A DNA stretch of 16,688 nt from CATJXY01 sp964623925 (GCA_964623925.1 CAZUVT010000030.1:1-16688); one strand, 5' to 3'; counted from the first letter of the stretch, positions 1 through 7,749 are shown. Notes: generated by a model from the sequence alone, not told the origin. Numbers and translations are program-made.

Positions 1-499
1 TATCCATCTCTCCTTTGAAACCGGCGGCTAATCTCTCGGCCCGATCCACATCAATATAGGCCGCTTTATTATTCGCAATGTAATCCAAAACTGAAGCGTA
101 TGAATATGTCTGCTTATCCAGATTCAATTCCCGATATGCTTCTTTTAAGATCTGTTTCTGATCATCCTGATCCATCACCGTAAAATTACGCGGATAGCCC
201 ATCGCCAAGATATCTTCTCTTAAAATACGCACACAAAGAGAATGAATCGTAGAAATAGACACTGTACTTCCTTCCTGAAGCATTCCTTTTACTCTTTCCT
301 TCATTTCATTGGCTGCTTTATTGGTAAAAGTGATAGCCAGTATTTTATTCGGTTTCACATTTCTTTCCTGAATCAAATAGGCAATACGCGTTGTTAAAAC
401 ACGCGTTTTCCCACTTCCTGCTCCGGCTATGATCCGCACATAGCTTTCATTGGTCAATACTGCTTCTCTTTGATTCTGATTCAAGTTTTCAAAATTCAT
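1..499 (-). CDS. pcrA: UvrD/PcrA-type ATP-dependent DNA helicase, N-terminal part (cut by window edge)
   Basis: This is the first 166 residues of a superfamily 1A 3'-5' DNA helicase, which unwinds DNA in repair and in clearing replication obstacles. The protein starts MNFENLNQNQREAV, which contains the Q motif. Walker A (GAGSGKT) follows at about residues 26-32, then motif Ia (ITFTNKAANEMKERV) at about 55-69, and TIHSLCVRILRED as in PcrA/UvrD 1A-1B domains. The order and spacing fit PcrA rather than AddA or RecB. The ATG at 499 is preceded by GAGGTGAG at a good distance. The rest of the gene lies left of the window, so the C-terminal motifs and any ligase partner cannot be seen. The family assignment is firm; PcrA against a UvrD paralogue is inferred. 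Confidence 0.9.
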   Translation of the reverse strand, partial: MNFENLNQNQREAVLTNESYVRIIAGAGSGKTRVLTTRIAYLIQERNVKPNKILAITFTNKAANEMKERVKGMLQEGSTVSISTIHSLCVRILREDILAMGYPRNFTVMDQDDQKQILKEAYRELNLDKQTYSYASVLDYIANNKAAYIDVDRAERLAAGFKGEMD

Positions 500-518
500 A
501 TCTCTCACCTCAGCGCAT

Positions 519-546
519 ATTATCATATCATAATCCGAGCCATCAA
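519..546 (-). promoter_or_regulatory. Candidate promoter for the helicase gene
   Basis: Read on the minus strand, TTGATG (546-541) and GATAAT (524-519) are 16 bases apart. This would start transcription about 12 bases before the helicase ribosome site. Overlapping TATGAT copies nearby make the exact -10 uncertain. Confidence 0.4.
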
Positions 547-593
547 AAAACAAAAAAGTTTATGAAATCTTAATAGATTTCTTTGTAAATTGT

Positions 594-622
594 TTCAACA
601 CTGTTTCAAGTTATGATATAAT
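594..622 (+). promoter_or_regulatory. Candidate extended -10 promoter for the methyltransferase operon
   Basis: A perfect TATAAT at 617-622 is preceded by TGA (614-616), giving an extended -10. The -35 region (TTTCAA at 594-599, 17 bases upstream) is weak. Two direct copies of TGTTTCAA (591-598 and 602-609), 11 bases apart, lie over the -35 and spacer and may be a regulator site. The start codon with GAAAGGAG follows at 642. Confidence 0.6.
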
Positions 623-641
623 AATTGAAAGGAGAAAGTCC

Positions 642-1517
642 ATGAAAAAAATTGCCGATAACTGGAAAGATTATGAATGCATTACGGCCGGAGATGGTGA
701 AAAAGTAGAGCGTTGGGGCGAATATCTTCTTCGAAGACCTGATCCTCAAGCCGCTTGGAATAAGGACGAGGATCCAATCTGGAATTCGATCCATGCGCAT
801 TATCACCGCAGTTCAAAAGGCGGAGGAAATTGGGAATTTAAAAGGAAATTACCTGAAACCTGGACCATTTCCTATAAAAATCTTCGCTTTAAAGTTTCTC
901 CTACAGGATTTAAGCATACAGGACTATTTCCGGAACAAGCGGTTAACTGGGATTGGATGATGGAGATGATCTCAAAAGAAAAAAGAGAGATCCGGATTCT
1001 CAATCTATTCGCTTATACCGGCGGTGCAACCATGGCCTGTGCCAGTGCCGGAGCCAGTGAAGTCGTTCATGTCGATGCTTCCAAAGGGATGATTCAGTGG
1101 GCAAAAGAAAATATGGCACTTTCTAACCTTGAAGATAAAAAGATTCGTTTTATTGTGGATGATGTCTTGAAATTTGTACAAAGAGAAAAACGTCGCGGTC
1201 ATACCTATCACGGTATCCTCATGGATCCGCCGAGCTATGGCCGGGGCCCGAATAAAGAGGTCTGGAAATTAGAAGATCAGCTCAATGATCTGATCAATGA
1301 GTGTCTGGAAATCTTAGATGATGATCCGTTGTTCTTTTTGGTCAATTCCTATACAACCGGCTTATCTTCCACGGTTTTAGAAAACTGTTTAAAGAAAACG
1401 ATATTGAAAAAACATCCGGAAGGTCATATTGAAGCCGGTGAAGTCGCTTTGCCGATCACGCATGATGAATTGACATTGCCTTGCGGAATCTATGGAAAAT
1501 GGGTCGCTCATGACTAA
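642..1517 (+). CDS. Class I SAM-dependent methyltransferase, RlmI/RlmK-like (probable rRNA methyltransferase)
   Basis: A 291-residue Rossmann-fold methyltransferase. Motif I is LNLFAYTGG at residues 120-128, the acidic residue binding the SAM ribose is in VDAS (144-147), a DD pair lies at 173-174, and the catalytic-loop motif DPPSYG is at 195-200. This arrangement is that of COG1092 enzymes related to RlmI and RlmK, which methylate 23S rRNA bases. The protein lacks the N-terminal PUA domain of RlmI; its first 100 residues hold an unassigned Trp-rich region and a TGLFPEQ segment before the SAM fold. The start has GAAAGGAG seven to eight bases upstream. The next gene, a pseudouridine synthase, overlaps its end by 8 bases, which supports a joint RNA-modification operon. 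The family is seen directly; the exact RNA target is unknown. Confidence 0.85.
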   Translation: MKKIADNWKDYECITAGDGEKVERWGEYLLRRPDPQAAWNKDEDPIWNSIHAHYHRSSKGGGNWEFKRKLPETWTISYKNLRFKVSPTGFKHTGLFPEQAVNWDWMMEMISKEKREIRILNLFAYTGGATMACASAGASEVVHVDASKGMIQWAKENMALSNLEDKKIRFIVDDVLKFVQREKRRGHTYHGILMDPPSYGRGPNKEVWKLEDQLNDLINECLEILDDDPLFFLVNSYTTGLSSTVLENCLKKTILKKHPEGHIEAGEVALPITHDELTLPCGIYGKWVAHD

Positions 1518-2178
1518 GATCAAGATCCTCTATGAAGATAATCATCTATTGGTCGTCGAAAAGCCATGCAACATGCCGGTTCAGCAAGATGATAGCAAAG
1601 ATGAAGATCTGCTTACCTGTTTAAAAGAAGATTTAAAAATCCGTCATAATAAAACGGGCAATGTCTATCTCGGATTAGTTCATCGTTTAGATCGCCCGGT
1701 CGGAGGAGTCATGGTTTTTGCCAAAACCTCAAAGGCCGCATCCAGACTCAGCGATCAGATCCGCACCCATCAGTTTCAAAAGACATATCGTGCTGTCGTA
1801 GAAAACAACAGCTTAAAAGATCAAGATACATTTTGTGATTACCTGAAAAAAGATCACAAAACAAACACAAGCAGAGTCACGACAAAAGAAGATCCGCAGG
1901 GAAAGGAATCGATCCTATCCTACCGACTTCTCTCTGCTTTCAAAAATCTGGCGCTCGTCGAGATTGCACTTAAAACCGGACGATCCCACCAAATCAGAGT
2001 TCAGTTCTCCAGTCGGAATCATGCTTTATGGGGGGATCAGCGATATAACCGGCAAGCCGCCAAAAACCAACAGATCGCACTGTGGGCTTATTCATGTCAA
2101 TTCTTCCATCCTGTCACAAAACAGGTCTTGGAATTTAAAACAAATCCACCGGAACAGATCCCTTGGAACTATTTTTAA
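1510..2178 (+). CDS. RluA-family RNA pseudouridine synthase
   Basis: Isomerises specific uridines of rRNA or tRNA to pseudouridine. From the chosen ATG the protein is 222 residues and begins MTKIKILYEDNHLLVVEKP, the usual RluA opening. The catalytic motif HRLDRPVGG holds the nucleophilic Asp61, with Arg62 beside it. KTGRSHQIRVQFS is the conserved later motif, followed by GDQRYN. There is no S4 domain, as in the short members of the family. An in-frame ATG at 1492 would add six residues, but these are not family-like, so 1510 was chosen; both starts overlap the methyltransferase gene. GGAG for the next gene follows right after its stop, so the three genes 642-3321 are likely one transcript. 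Which RNA position is modified cannot be told from sequence. Confidence 0.9.
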   Translation: MTKIKILYEDNHLLVVEKPCNMPVQQDDSKDEDLLTCLKEDLKIRHNKTGNVYLGLVHRLDRPVGGVMVFAKTSKAASRLSDQIRTHQFQKTYRAVVENNSLKDQDTFCDYLKKDHKTNTSRVTTKEDPQGKESILSYRLLSAFKNLALVEIALKTGRSHQIRVQFSSRNHALWGDQRYNRQAAKNQQIALWAYSCQFFHPVTKQVLEFKTNPPEQIPWNYF

Positions 2179-2193
2179 TAAGGAGATTTACTT

Positions 2194-3321
2194 ATGAATC
2201 ATTTAAAACCTATTCCCCATGTAAACAGCTTCGGCCCAAAAAGAAAAAAGAGAAAACTGAGAAAATCTTTTGTCATTTGCGCTTCTGCTTTTCTCATCGT
2301 TTTCGGCTTATTATTAACTTACCTTTTTTTCCCAACTACGGCCAGAAAGCTGAAAAAGATCGGTTATAGTCCGGAAGCAATCGAAATCATCAAGCAGGAT
2401 CAGATTGCGGATATCCTGATCAATGGAAATTACTATTCCGAAAATCTGCAAAATGCGATCTTATCCAAGGAATATGATTTGAAATATCTGGATCTGTATA
2501 TGCTCCAAGAGAAAACCACTTCTGATGACAAGTTGTTGTACGACAAACTGCTGGAAAAAGGATATAGTAAAAATGATTTGGTTCTTTTATATTCCACTTT
2601 ATCTTTCAAAGAAATGACTCCGCTGCTTGTCTTCGATCATGTGAAAACAATTGATTTCTATATCAATGATGTTTCCGATCATCGCATCACAAACAAGGCG
2701 CAAGATTTCTTTGAATTATCCGGATCCTATATCGAATACTACAAAGAAACAGAAGTTTCAGCCAATATCAACAGAAATGCCCTGATTGTCAATAAACACT
2801 ATTATATTGATGAAAAGTTTATTCCTTCTGATCTGGTAACTCTTTCTATTCAATATGCCGCTCAGGATCGCCAGCTTGTAAGCGAAGCGGCCGATGCATT
2901 GAAAGTGATGTGTGATGCCTTGCAAAGCGAAACAGGATTGAGAATGTACGCTTCCAGTGCTTATCGCAGTTATCAATCCCAGGTAGACATCTACAACGGT
3001 TACCTCGCAACCAAAGGTCAGGAAGCAACTGATCTGGTTGCCGCCAGACCCGGATTCTCTGAACATCAGACCGGACTGACAGTTGATATGACTCCTGTAG
3101 GAAGCAGCATGGGTGAATTTGAAGATAGTGAACAATATAAATGGATGTTGGATAACTGTTACAAATATGGATGGATCCTTCGTTATCCGGAAGGAAAAAC
3201 TACCATTACCGGTTATGATTTTGAGGCCTGGCATTATCGTTACCTCGGTGTCGATCTGGCAACCAAGGTCCACGCTTCCGGGCTCACCTATGACGAATAT
3301 TATGAACTTTATCTAAAGTAG
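2194..3321 (+). CDS. VanY-type D-alanyl-D-alanine carboxypeptidase (peptidase M15B), membrane-anchored
   Basis: A zinc peptidase predicted to trim the terminal D-Ala of peptidoglycan stem peptides on the outer face of the membrane. It has 375 residues. A basic N-terminus (KRKKRKLRK) is followed by one hydrophobic helix at about 25-46 with no cleavage signal, so it is probably anchored. Residues 50-185 form a lysine-rich region of unassigned fold. The catalytic domain is at about 215-365: SAYRSYQSQ at 255-263, then SEHQTGLTVD with zinc ligands His291 and Asp298, and EAWHYRY with general base Glu344 and ligand His347. All catalytic residues are present. AAGGAG precedes the ATG. It lies 15 bases after the pseudouridine synthase and ends the operon. 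No vanR/S or other resistance genes are nearby, so a housekeeping wall role is more likely than glycopeptide resistance. Confidence 0.9.
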   Translation: MNHLKPIPHVNSFGPKRKKRKLRKSFVICASAFLIVFGLLLTYLFFPTTARKLKKIGYSPEAIEIIKQDQIADILINGNYYSENLQNAILSKEYDLKYLDLYMLQEKTTSDDKLLYDKLLEKGYSKNDLVLLYSTLSFKEMTPLLVFDHVKTIDFYINDVSDHRITNKAQDFFELSGSYIEYYKETEVSANINRNALIVNKHYYIDEKFIPSDLVTLSIQYAAQDRQLVSEAADALKVMCDALQSETGLRMYASSAYRSYQSQVDIYNGYLATKGQEATDLVAARPGFSEHQTGLTVDMTPVGSSMGEFEDSEQYKWMLDNCYKYGWILRYPEGKTTITGYDFEAWHYRYLGVDLATKVHASGLTYDEYYELYLK

Positions 3322-3326
3322 AATTG

Positions 3327-3366
3327 AAAAGAAGATGTCTCTTTCATTAAGTAGACATCTTCTTTT
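3327..3366. terminator. Strong hairpin terminator between convergent operons
   Basis: A perfect 14-bp stem (3327-3340 with 3353-3366) encloses a 12-base loop and runs into TTTTTTT ending at 3369 on the plus strand. It terminates the VanY operon. On the minus strand the stem is also followed by TTTTC, so it probably ends the leftward pilus/c-di-GMP operon, whose last stop codon is at 3380. Confidence 0.9.
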
Positions 3367-3379
3367 TTTATTGATTCAA

Positions 3380-3736
3380 CTAATTTTGAAGCATTTTTAT
3401 GCATTCGATCATCAATGTATAGTCTTCTTTTACCTTCTCAAATAAAGGTTCAATATCTTCTCCATAATGATCGCAGTTGCGAAGCCGCTCACATAAAGCA
3501 CTGGATGACTCAGCTAACGGAGTAAGAGAAAGATTCTGACAAACTCCCTTCATGGTATGAACGGCACGAAAAGCATCTTCCAACTTCTTCTTTTCAAGAG
3601 AATCCACTAAAAGATCAAAACTTTTATCATCCAATAACTTTAATACGAATTTCAAGATTCTCTCATCTGTTCTTAAGCGTCCTTTTACTTCCGGATAATT
3701 TGCATTCATCATTGCATAGCATTCTTCGACTGTCAT
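3380..3736 (-). CDS. Stand-alone histidine phosphotransfer (HPt) protein
   Basis: A 118-residue, all-helical phosphotransfer protein. The phospho-accepting histidine is His60 in AVHTMKGVCQNL, matching the HPt signature (HxxKG), and the domain fills the whole protein. Such proteins carry phosphate from the receiver domain of a hybrid histidine kinase to a separate response regulator. Its ATG overlaps the stop codon of the REC-HD-GYP-GGDEF gene (ATGA), so translation is probably coupled and the response regulator is its natural partner. The likely donor is the hybrid kinase at 10679-12517, the only one in the window. It is the last gene of the leftward operon. The domain is seen directly; the partners are inferred from position and phosphorelay logic. 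Confidence 0.9.
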   Translation of the reverse strand: MTVEECYAMMNANYPEVKGRLRTDERILKFVLKLLDDKSFDLLVDSLEKKKLEDAFRAVHTMKGVCQNLSLTPLAESSSALCERLRNCDHYGEDIEPLFEKVKEDYTLMIECIKMLQN

Positions 3737-5772
3737 TGTTCATTCTCCTTATAAAAGCGGTATGCTTTTCCGCCCTCTCTTTTTACTTCATACATTGCAT
3801 CATCTGCCATTCTGAATAAAGTCTCATAATCTTGGTTGCAATCTTCAACGCAGGCAACTCCCATACTGACACTGACATCCAAATCTTTGTACCGGCTGCA
3901 TAATAAGTTGAAAATTCGCTTGACCTGCGGTTCTTTTTCCACTTTATATGGCATGAATACCATAAACTCATCGCCACCCATTCTGGCCAAGATATCACCG
4001 CTTCGTGTTCCTTTGATCAATACATTTGCAATATATTTGAGGATCTCGTCTCCAAATAAATGACCGTATTGATCATTGATCTGCTTGAAATGATCAACAT
4101 CAAAGAACAACAGAATGTATTTTTTCTCTTCACTATCGGCTAAAATCGAGGAAATCTGGGCTTTCGCGGCTTTATGGTTTAACAGCTGAGTCAAAGAATC
4201 ATGCGTTGCCAATGCCTCCAGATGATGCATTTTTTCCATTTCCTCATGGAAATCCACGATTTTTCCGACTGCTCCGGTATATTCTAATTCTTCTTCATCT
4301 CTCCACAAAGAACGGGCGATGACTTTCCCCCATCTTTCAACACCGTGAATACAAAGCAGATAAACTTCTTCGATTATCGGATTATCCGGTGTGGTCTTTT
4401 TTAATTTTGTCAACAAGGATTCAAAATCTTCCTTTTTGAAAATCTCTGTTCCGAATTCATGTTCTCGAGGATTTAATATGGACTCCGGCAATCCGAGATA
4501 ATTTGCACTCCATTCCGATAATTCGATCATTTCCGGAACTTCTGTATATTCAAACTGAATCTCGTGAGATAATCCGGCAAAAAACTGGTACTTCATCCGC
4601 TCTTTTTCCAAAAGCCGAAGCGAACGATCGGAAATATCCAGATCATTTTTTTCCATGATCTGTTCAACGACAAGACGTACTTCTCGCTGTATTTCATGCT
4701 TCGTTGAAATCCCGCTGAGTTCTTGTTGCAATGAACCTTCAATTTCTTTCAGGCACTCAAGCAATAGCGGATTAAAGGTGCCGCATTCTCCATTTAAAAT
4801 CATTCTGATTGATTCTTCATGAGAATAAGCCGCTTTATAAACACGTTTGCTGGTCAGGGCATCATAAACATCTGCCAAAGCAACGACCTGAGCCACAATC
4901 GGGATCTCATCTCCCTTTAAACCGTCAGGATAGCCTTTTCCATCATACCTTTCATGATGCCATCGACATATTTGATAAGCATATTTCACCAAGGAATCAT
5001 TCTCTCTGAATGAGATATTCTGGAGAATCTTCGCTCCTTCCATACTATGGGTCTTCATGAGTTCATATTCTTCTTTATTAAAGGCTCCCGGTTTATTTAA
5101 GACTTCTTCCGGGATGCTGATCTTCCCGATATCATGCAAAGCTGAAGCATTGCAAATCAATGGAATATCACGCTTGGAGATTGCATACTGATCTGTTTTC
5201 GTCAGCAAATGTCTTAAAATCAATTCTGTAAATGTACGAATATGCAGAACATGCAATCCGCTTTCTCCATTTCTGAACTCAACAATATTCGAAAGGATCT
5301 CGATCATGACCTGATTTCCCTGTTCCTTTTCCAAAATCTGATTTGCCGCCAAATGGAGCAAATCCTTTTGTTTTGAAAAGAGCATCAGTGTATTGACAAC
5401 ACGTCGTCTTACGATCCTTTCATCAAATGGACGATTGATAAAATCCTGTACTCCCAGATCAAATGCTTTATCGATATATTCCGGAAGCATTTCAGCCGTT
5501 ATCATAATGACCGGAACCGTTTTGATCCAGCCATTCTTGTTCATGACCTCTAAGGTTTCAAAGCCATCCATGATCGGCATGACAATATCTAAAAGTACAA
5601 GTGAGATCTCTTCTATTTTATTGTGCATAATCCCCGATGCTTCCAATCCGTTTTCTGCTTCCAGAATTTCATATTCATCCGAAAGCATATCCGAAAGCAA
5701 GGATCGGTTCAGTTCTGAGTCATCCACGATCAATATCTTCTTTTTTGAATGATCGACTCCCTTATTACTCAT
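3733..5772 (-). CDS. Response regulator with HD-GYP phosphodiesterase, PAS and GGDEF diguanylate cyclase domains
   Basis: A 679-residue cytoplasmic signalling protein combining c-di-GMP breakdown and synthesis. Domains in order: receiver (12-130) with acidic pocket Asp17/Asp18 and phospho-acceptor Asp62 in LLDIVMP; HD-GYP (about 155-345) with HD at 213-214, HHERYDGKGYPDG at 272-284 and DVYDALTSKRVY; a PAS-like segment (about 400-512); GGDEF (520-676) with an intact GGDEF at 599-603 and an inhibitory RxxD I-site (Arg590-Asp593) five residues before it. Both enzymes look intact. The usual receiver Lys-Pro is Arg114-Pro115 here. AAGAGGTG precedes the ATG. It sits between pilT (28-base gap) and the HPt gene (4-base overlap), so it probably sets the c-di-GMP level that controls the pilus and is itself phosphorylated through the HPt protein. 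Net activity cannot be predicted. Confidence 0.92.
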   Translation of the reverse strand: MSNKGVDHSKKKILIVDDSELNRSLLSDMLSDEYEILEAENGLEASGIMHNKIEEISLVLLDIVMPIMDGFETLEVMNKNGWIKTVPVIMITAEMLPEYIDKAFDLGVQDFINRPFDERIVRRRVVNTLMLFSKQKDLLHLAANQILEKEQGNQVMIEILSNIVEFRNGESGLHVLHIRTFTELILRHLLTKTDQYAISKRDIPLICNASALHDIGKISIPEEVLNKPGAFNKEEYELMKTHSMEGAKILQNISFRENDSLVKYAYQICRWHHERYDGKGYPDGLKGDEIPIVAQVVALADVYDALTSKRVYKAAYSHEESIRMILNGECGTFNPLLLECLKEIEGSLQQELSGISTKHEIQREVRLVVEQIMEKNDLDISDRSLRLLEKERMKYQFFAGLSHEIQFEYTEVPEMIELSEWSANYLGLPESILNPREHEFGTEIFKKEDFESLLTKLKKTTPDNPIIEEVYLLCIHGVERWGKVIARSLWRDEEELEYTGAVGKIVDFHEEMEKMHHLEALATHDSLTQLLNHKAAKAQISSILADSEEKKYILLFFDVDHFKQINDQYGHLFGDEILKYIANVLIKGTRSGDILARMGGDEFMVFMPYKVEKEPQVKRIFNLLCSRYKDLDVSVSMGVACVEDCNQDYETLFRMADDAMYEVKREGGKAYRFYKENEQ

Positions 5773-5800
5773 AAAACACCTCTTTTCAATTCCAAAATTA

Positions 5801-6853
5801 TTAGAGTTTGCGGCTTAAAACATCTGCATTGACCGCATAGGTCATAGCTGTCTCTTTGGAGATCCTTCCTTCCTTATACAAGCGAAGGATATCATTATCC
5901 ATCGTCCTCATTCCCATCTCTGCATTGGAATAGATCACATTATCGATCTGATGGACTTTCCCTTCACGGATCATATTCTGAATCGCCGGTGTAACGATCA
6001 TAATTTCAAAAGCCGGCTCCAGTCCGCCATCAACGGTCGGAAGAAGCTGCTGTGAAATAACAGCCCGCAAAACCATGGAAAGCTGAGTTCTGATCTGAAC
6101 CTGCTGATGCGCAGGAAAAACATCGACGATACGATCGATCGTTTTGGCAGCAGTGACCGTATGCAGTGTGGATAAAAGCAGCTGTCCTGTTTCCGAAGCA
6201 GTCAAAGCCGTCTGAATCGTTTCAAAATCACGCATTTCGCCAAGCAGGATCACATCCGGTGTCTGCCTTAATGCAGCGCGCAATGCCGTTTCGTAGCTTT
6301 CCGTATCATGAGAGATTTCTCGCTGAGAAACCAGACTTTTCTTATGAGAATGAATATATTCGATTGGATCTTCCAAAGTAATGATATGATCATTCTTTTC
6401 GCGATTGATCCGATCGATCAGACAGGCCAAAGTCGTCGATTTTCCGCTTCCGGCCGGTCCGGTCACAAGGATCATTCCGTTTTTAGTCTGATATAGATCC
6501 ATAATAGCAGACGGAATATGCATTTTTTCACTGTCCGGAAGACCAAATGTTACGATTCGAATAACAGCCGCTAAAGAGCTTCTTTGTTTATACGCATTGC
6601 ATCTAAACCGTCCGGCACCTTTCATAGAAAATGAAAAATCATCATCTCCGCCATTTTTTAAAATCGTCATTTCTCTTTGTGCAATCGCATAGATCTGCTT
6701 GATCAGTTCTTCGGAATCATCCGGCATGATCCGTTCTTCATAAATCGGCGAGATACTGCCGTTGTGTTTTATGCAGACAGGAGAACCGGGTATCAGAAAT
6801 ATATCTGATCCACCGATTTCCAGTGCCTTAAGCAAAATGTCTTGAATTTCCAT
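5801..6853 (-). CDS. pilT: PilT-type pilus ATPase (retraction ATPase family)
   Basis: A hexameric secretion ATPase of the PilT branch, about 350 residues, expected on the cytoplasmic face of a pilus motor. Walker A is GPAGSGKST at about 132-140, the Asp box LEDPIEY at 160, Walker B LLGEMRD at 203-209, and the His box STLHT near 230. The C-terminal part carries PilT hallmarks: ISQQLLPTVDGG, TPAIQNMIREGKVHQI and GMRTMDNDILRLYKEGRIS. There is no tetracysteine zinc motif of the GspE/PilB type. The AIRNLI motif tied to retraction in PilT reads AIQNMI. The ATG at 6853 shares one base with the upstream stop (TGATG); a GTG one codon earlier is an alternative. It is the only pilus ATPase in the window, so it may do more than retract. 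Confidence 0.92.
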   Translation of the reverse strand: MEIQDILLKALEIGGSDIFLIPGSPVCIKHNGSISPIYEERIMPDDSEELIKQIYAIAQREMTILKNGGDDDFSFSMKGAGRFRCNAYKQRSSLAAVIRIVTFGLPDSEKMHIPSAIMDLYQTKNGMILVTGPAGSGKSTTLACLIDRINREKNDHIITLEDPIEYIHSHKKSLVSQREISHDTESYETALRAALRQTPDVILLGEMRDFETIQTALTASETGQLLLSTLHTVTAAKTIDRIVDVFPAHQQVQIRTQLSMVLRAVISQQLLPTVDGGLEPAFEIMIVTPAIQNMIREGKVHQIDNVIYSNAEMGMRTMDNDILRLYKEGRISKETAMTYAVNADVLSRKL

Positions 6854-7272
6854 CACTGGTCACCTCCATCCCAAATGTGAAGTTCATCATCCGGACTCCA
6901 CTCTCCGGTATTTTCCAATTCATAACGAATTATATCATAAAAGCCCTCTTCTGGATTCTTTTTTTGCAAAACGACATGAATTTGTCTTTCACCCTGCATC
7001 TTTTGGATCAAATGCAGTGTTCCGTCTTCCGCAAATGGGTCCTCTCCATTCAAAAGTGTAGCATCCACCTCGATCAGCTGACCTTGGATTGCTTTTTCAG
7101 CTTCATAATAATCCCGTGTCAAAGCCGTGATTCGTTTTGTGGTCTGCCGATCCGACAGCGCAGAAACCAAGGACAGGATTCCAAAAGTCGTCAGAGCCAA
7201 AATCATGACGATCATCAGCACCGAAGCCATTCCGATGCCAAAATGACGCCCGTCTTTCTTTTTCTTTTGCAT
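6853..7272 (-). CDS. Small membrane protein, PilX-like minor pilin candidate
   Basis: A 139-residue protein with a very basic start (MQKKKKDGRH), a hydrophobic helix at about 11-40 (GIGMASVLMIVMILALTTFGILSL) and then TRDYYEAEKAIQGQL. A membrane helix followed by a YYxAE-type segment recalls PilX/GspK-like minor pilins, which lack a clear sequence signature otherwise. There is no glutamate at the usual fifth position of a mature pilin. The remaining part is polar and predicted extracytoplasmic. The ATG overlaps the upstream stop by one base, and GGAGGTGATG lies just before it; a GTG one codon upstream is possible. The function is inferred mostly from location between a pilin-like gene and pilT. 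Confidence 0.6.
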   Translation of the reverse strand: MQKKKKDGRHFGIGMASVLMIVMILALTTFGILSLVSALSDRQTTKRITALTRDYYEAEKAIQGQLIEVDATLLNGEDPFAEDGTLHLIQKMQGERQIHVVLQKKNPEEGFYDIIRYELENTGEWSPDDELHIWDGGDQ

Positions 7273-7739
7273 CACGGCATCACCTCCAATGCTGAAATAT
7301 ATCGTCCATCTGACAAGGAAATGATCGGCTCCTGATCAAAGCTTCGGATGATCTCGACTTCGATTTCATAAAAGATTCCGCTTTTGAACCCCTCTTTTTT
7401 CATTTCCACCTGAACATGATATTTAGAAAGAGTTTCTGAATTAAAATTGATTGGCTTCATCTTCTCATCGCAATCTGTTTCCAATATCAGGATCTCTCCT
7501 TCCGACTTCAAAAGCCAACCTTCCTGCAGAAGCTTTTCTTCAGTATTCTCAGGTTCGATTTTCCAATCTTCGATAATACTTTGAGCATAAATCAGACCCA
7601 AAGTCTCCGCACGGCTCAAGTCGCTGACTCTTTTTGCCTTCGCAAACACCTGTACCAGAAGTATTGAGGACAAAGAAAAGAACAGAATAACTAAAATCAA
7701 TTCGACCAGTGCCGGATTTTTCTTTGATACTTTACTCAT
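7272..7739 (-). CDS. Type IV pilin-like protein with atypical prepilin cleavage site
   Basis: A 155-residue protein whose start MSKVSKKNPALVELILVILF is built like a prepilin: a short basic leader, then a hydrophobic helix with a glutamate (Glu13) where mature pilins have Glu5. If cleaved there, the leader would end in Asn8 rather than the normal Gly, giving mature PALVEL. The region after the helix (KAKRVSDLSRAETLGLIYAQSIIEDW) is like GspI or other minor pilins. I chose the ATG at 7739, which has AAAGGG in front; a longer reading from 7763 has no ribosome site and overlaps the upstream gene. It lies 10 bases after the preceding gene and has a one-base overlap with the next. Probably a minor pilin/pseudopilin rather than the main shaft subunit. 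Confidence 0.65.
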   Translation of the reverse strand: MSKVSKKNPALVELILVILFFSLSSILLVQVFAKAKRVSDLSRAETLGLIYAQSIIEDWKIEPENTEEKLLQEGWLLKSEGEILILETDCDEKMKPINFNSETLSKYHVQVEMKKEGFKSGIFYEIEVEIIRSFDQEPIISLSDGRYISALEVMP

Positions 7740-7749
7740 AACTGCCCTT

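Noticed and set aside
2758..3273. 171-codon open frame antisense to the carboxypeptidase gene
   Set aside because: It lies wholly within a gene with intact catalytic motifs; its product shows no family pattern and no ribosome site precedes it.
2194..3321. Glycopeptide resistance role for the VanY-like protein
   Set aside because: No vanR/S, vanH, ligase or vanX gene is nearby, and the neighbours are RNA-modifying enzymes.
6877..7335. 152-codon plus-strand open frame across the small membrane protein genes
   Set aside because: It is opposite two genes with coupled starts and good ribosome sites, and its composition (Phe, His, Ile rich) is that of a shadow frame.
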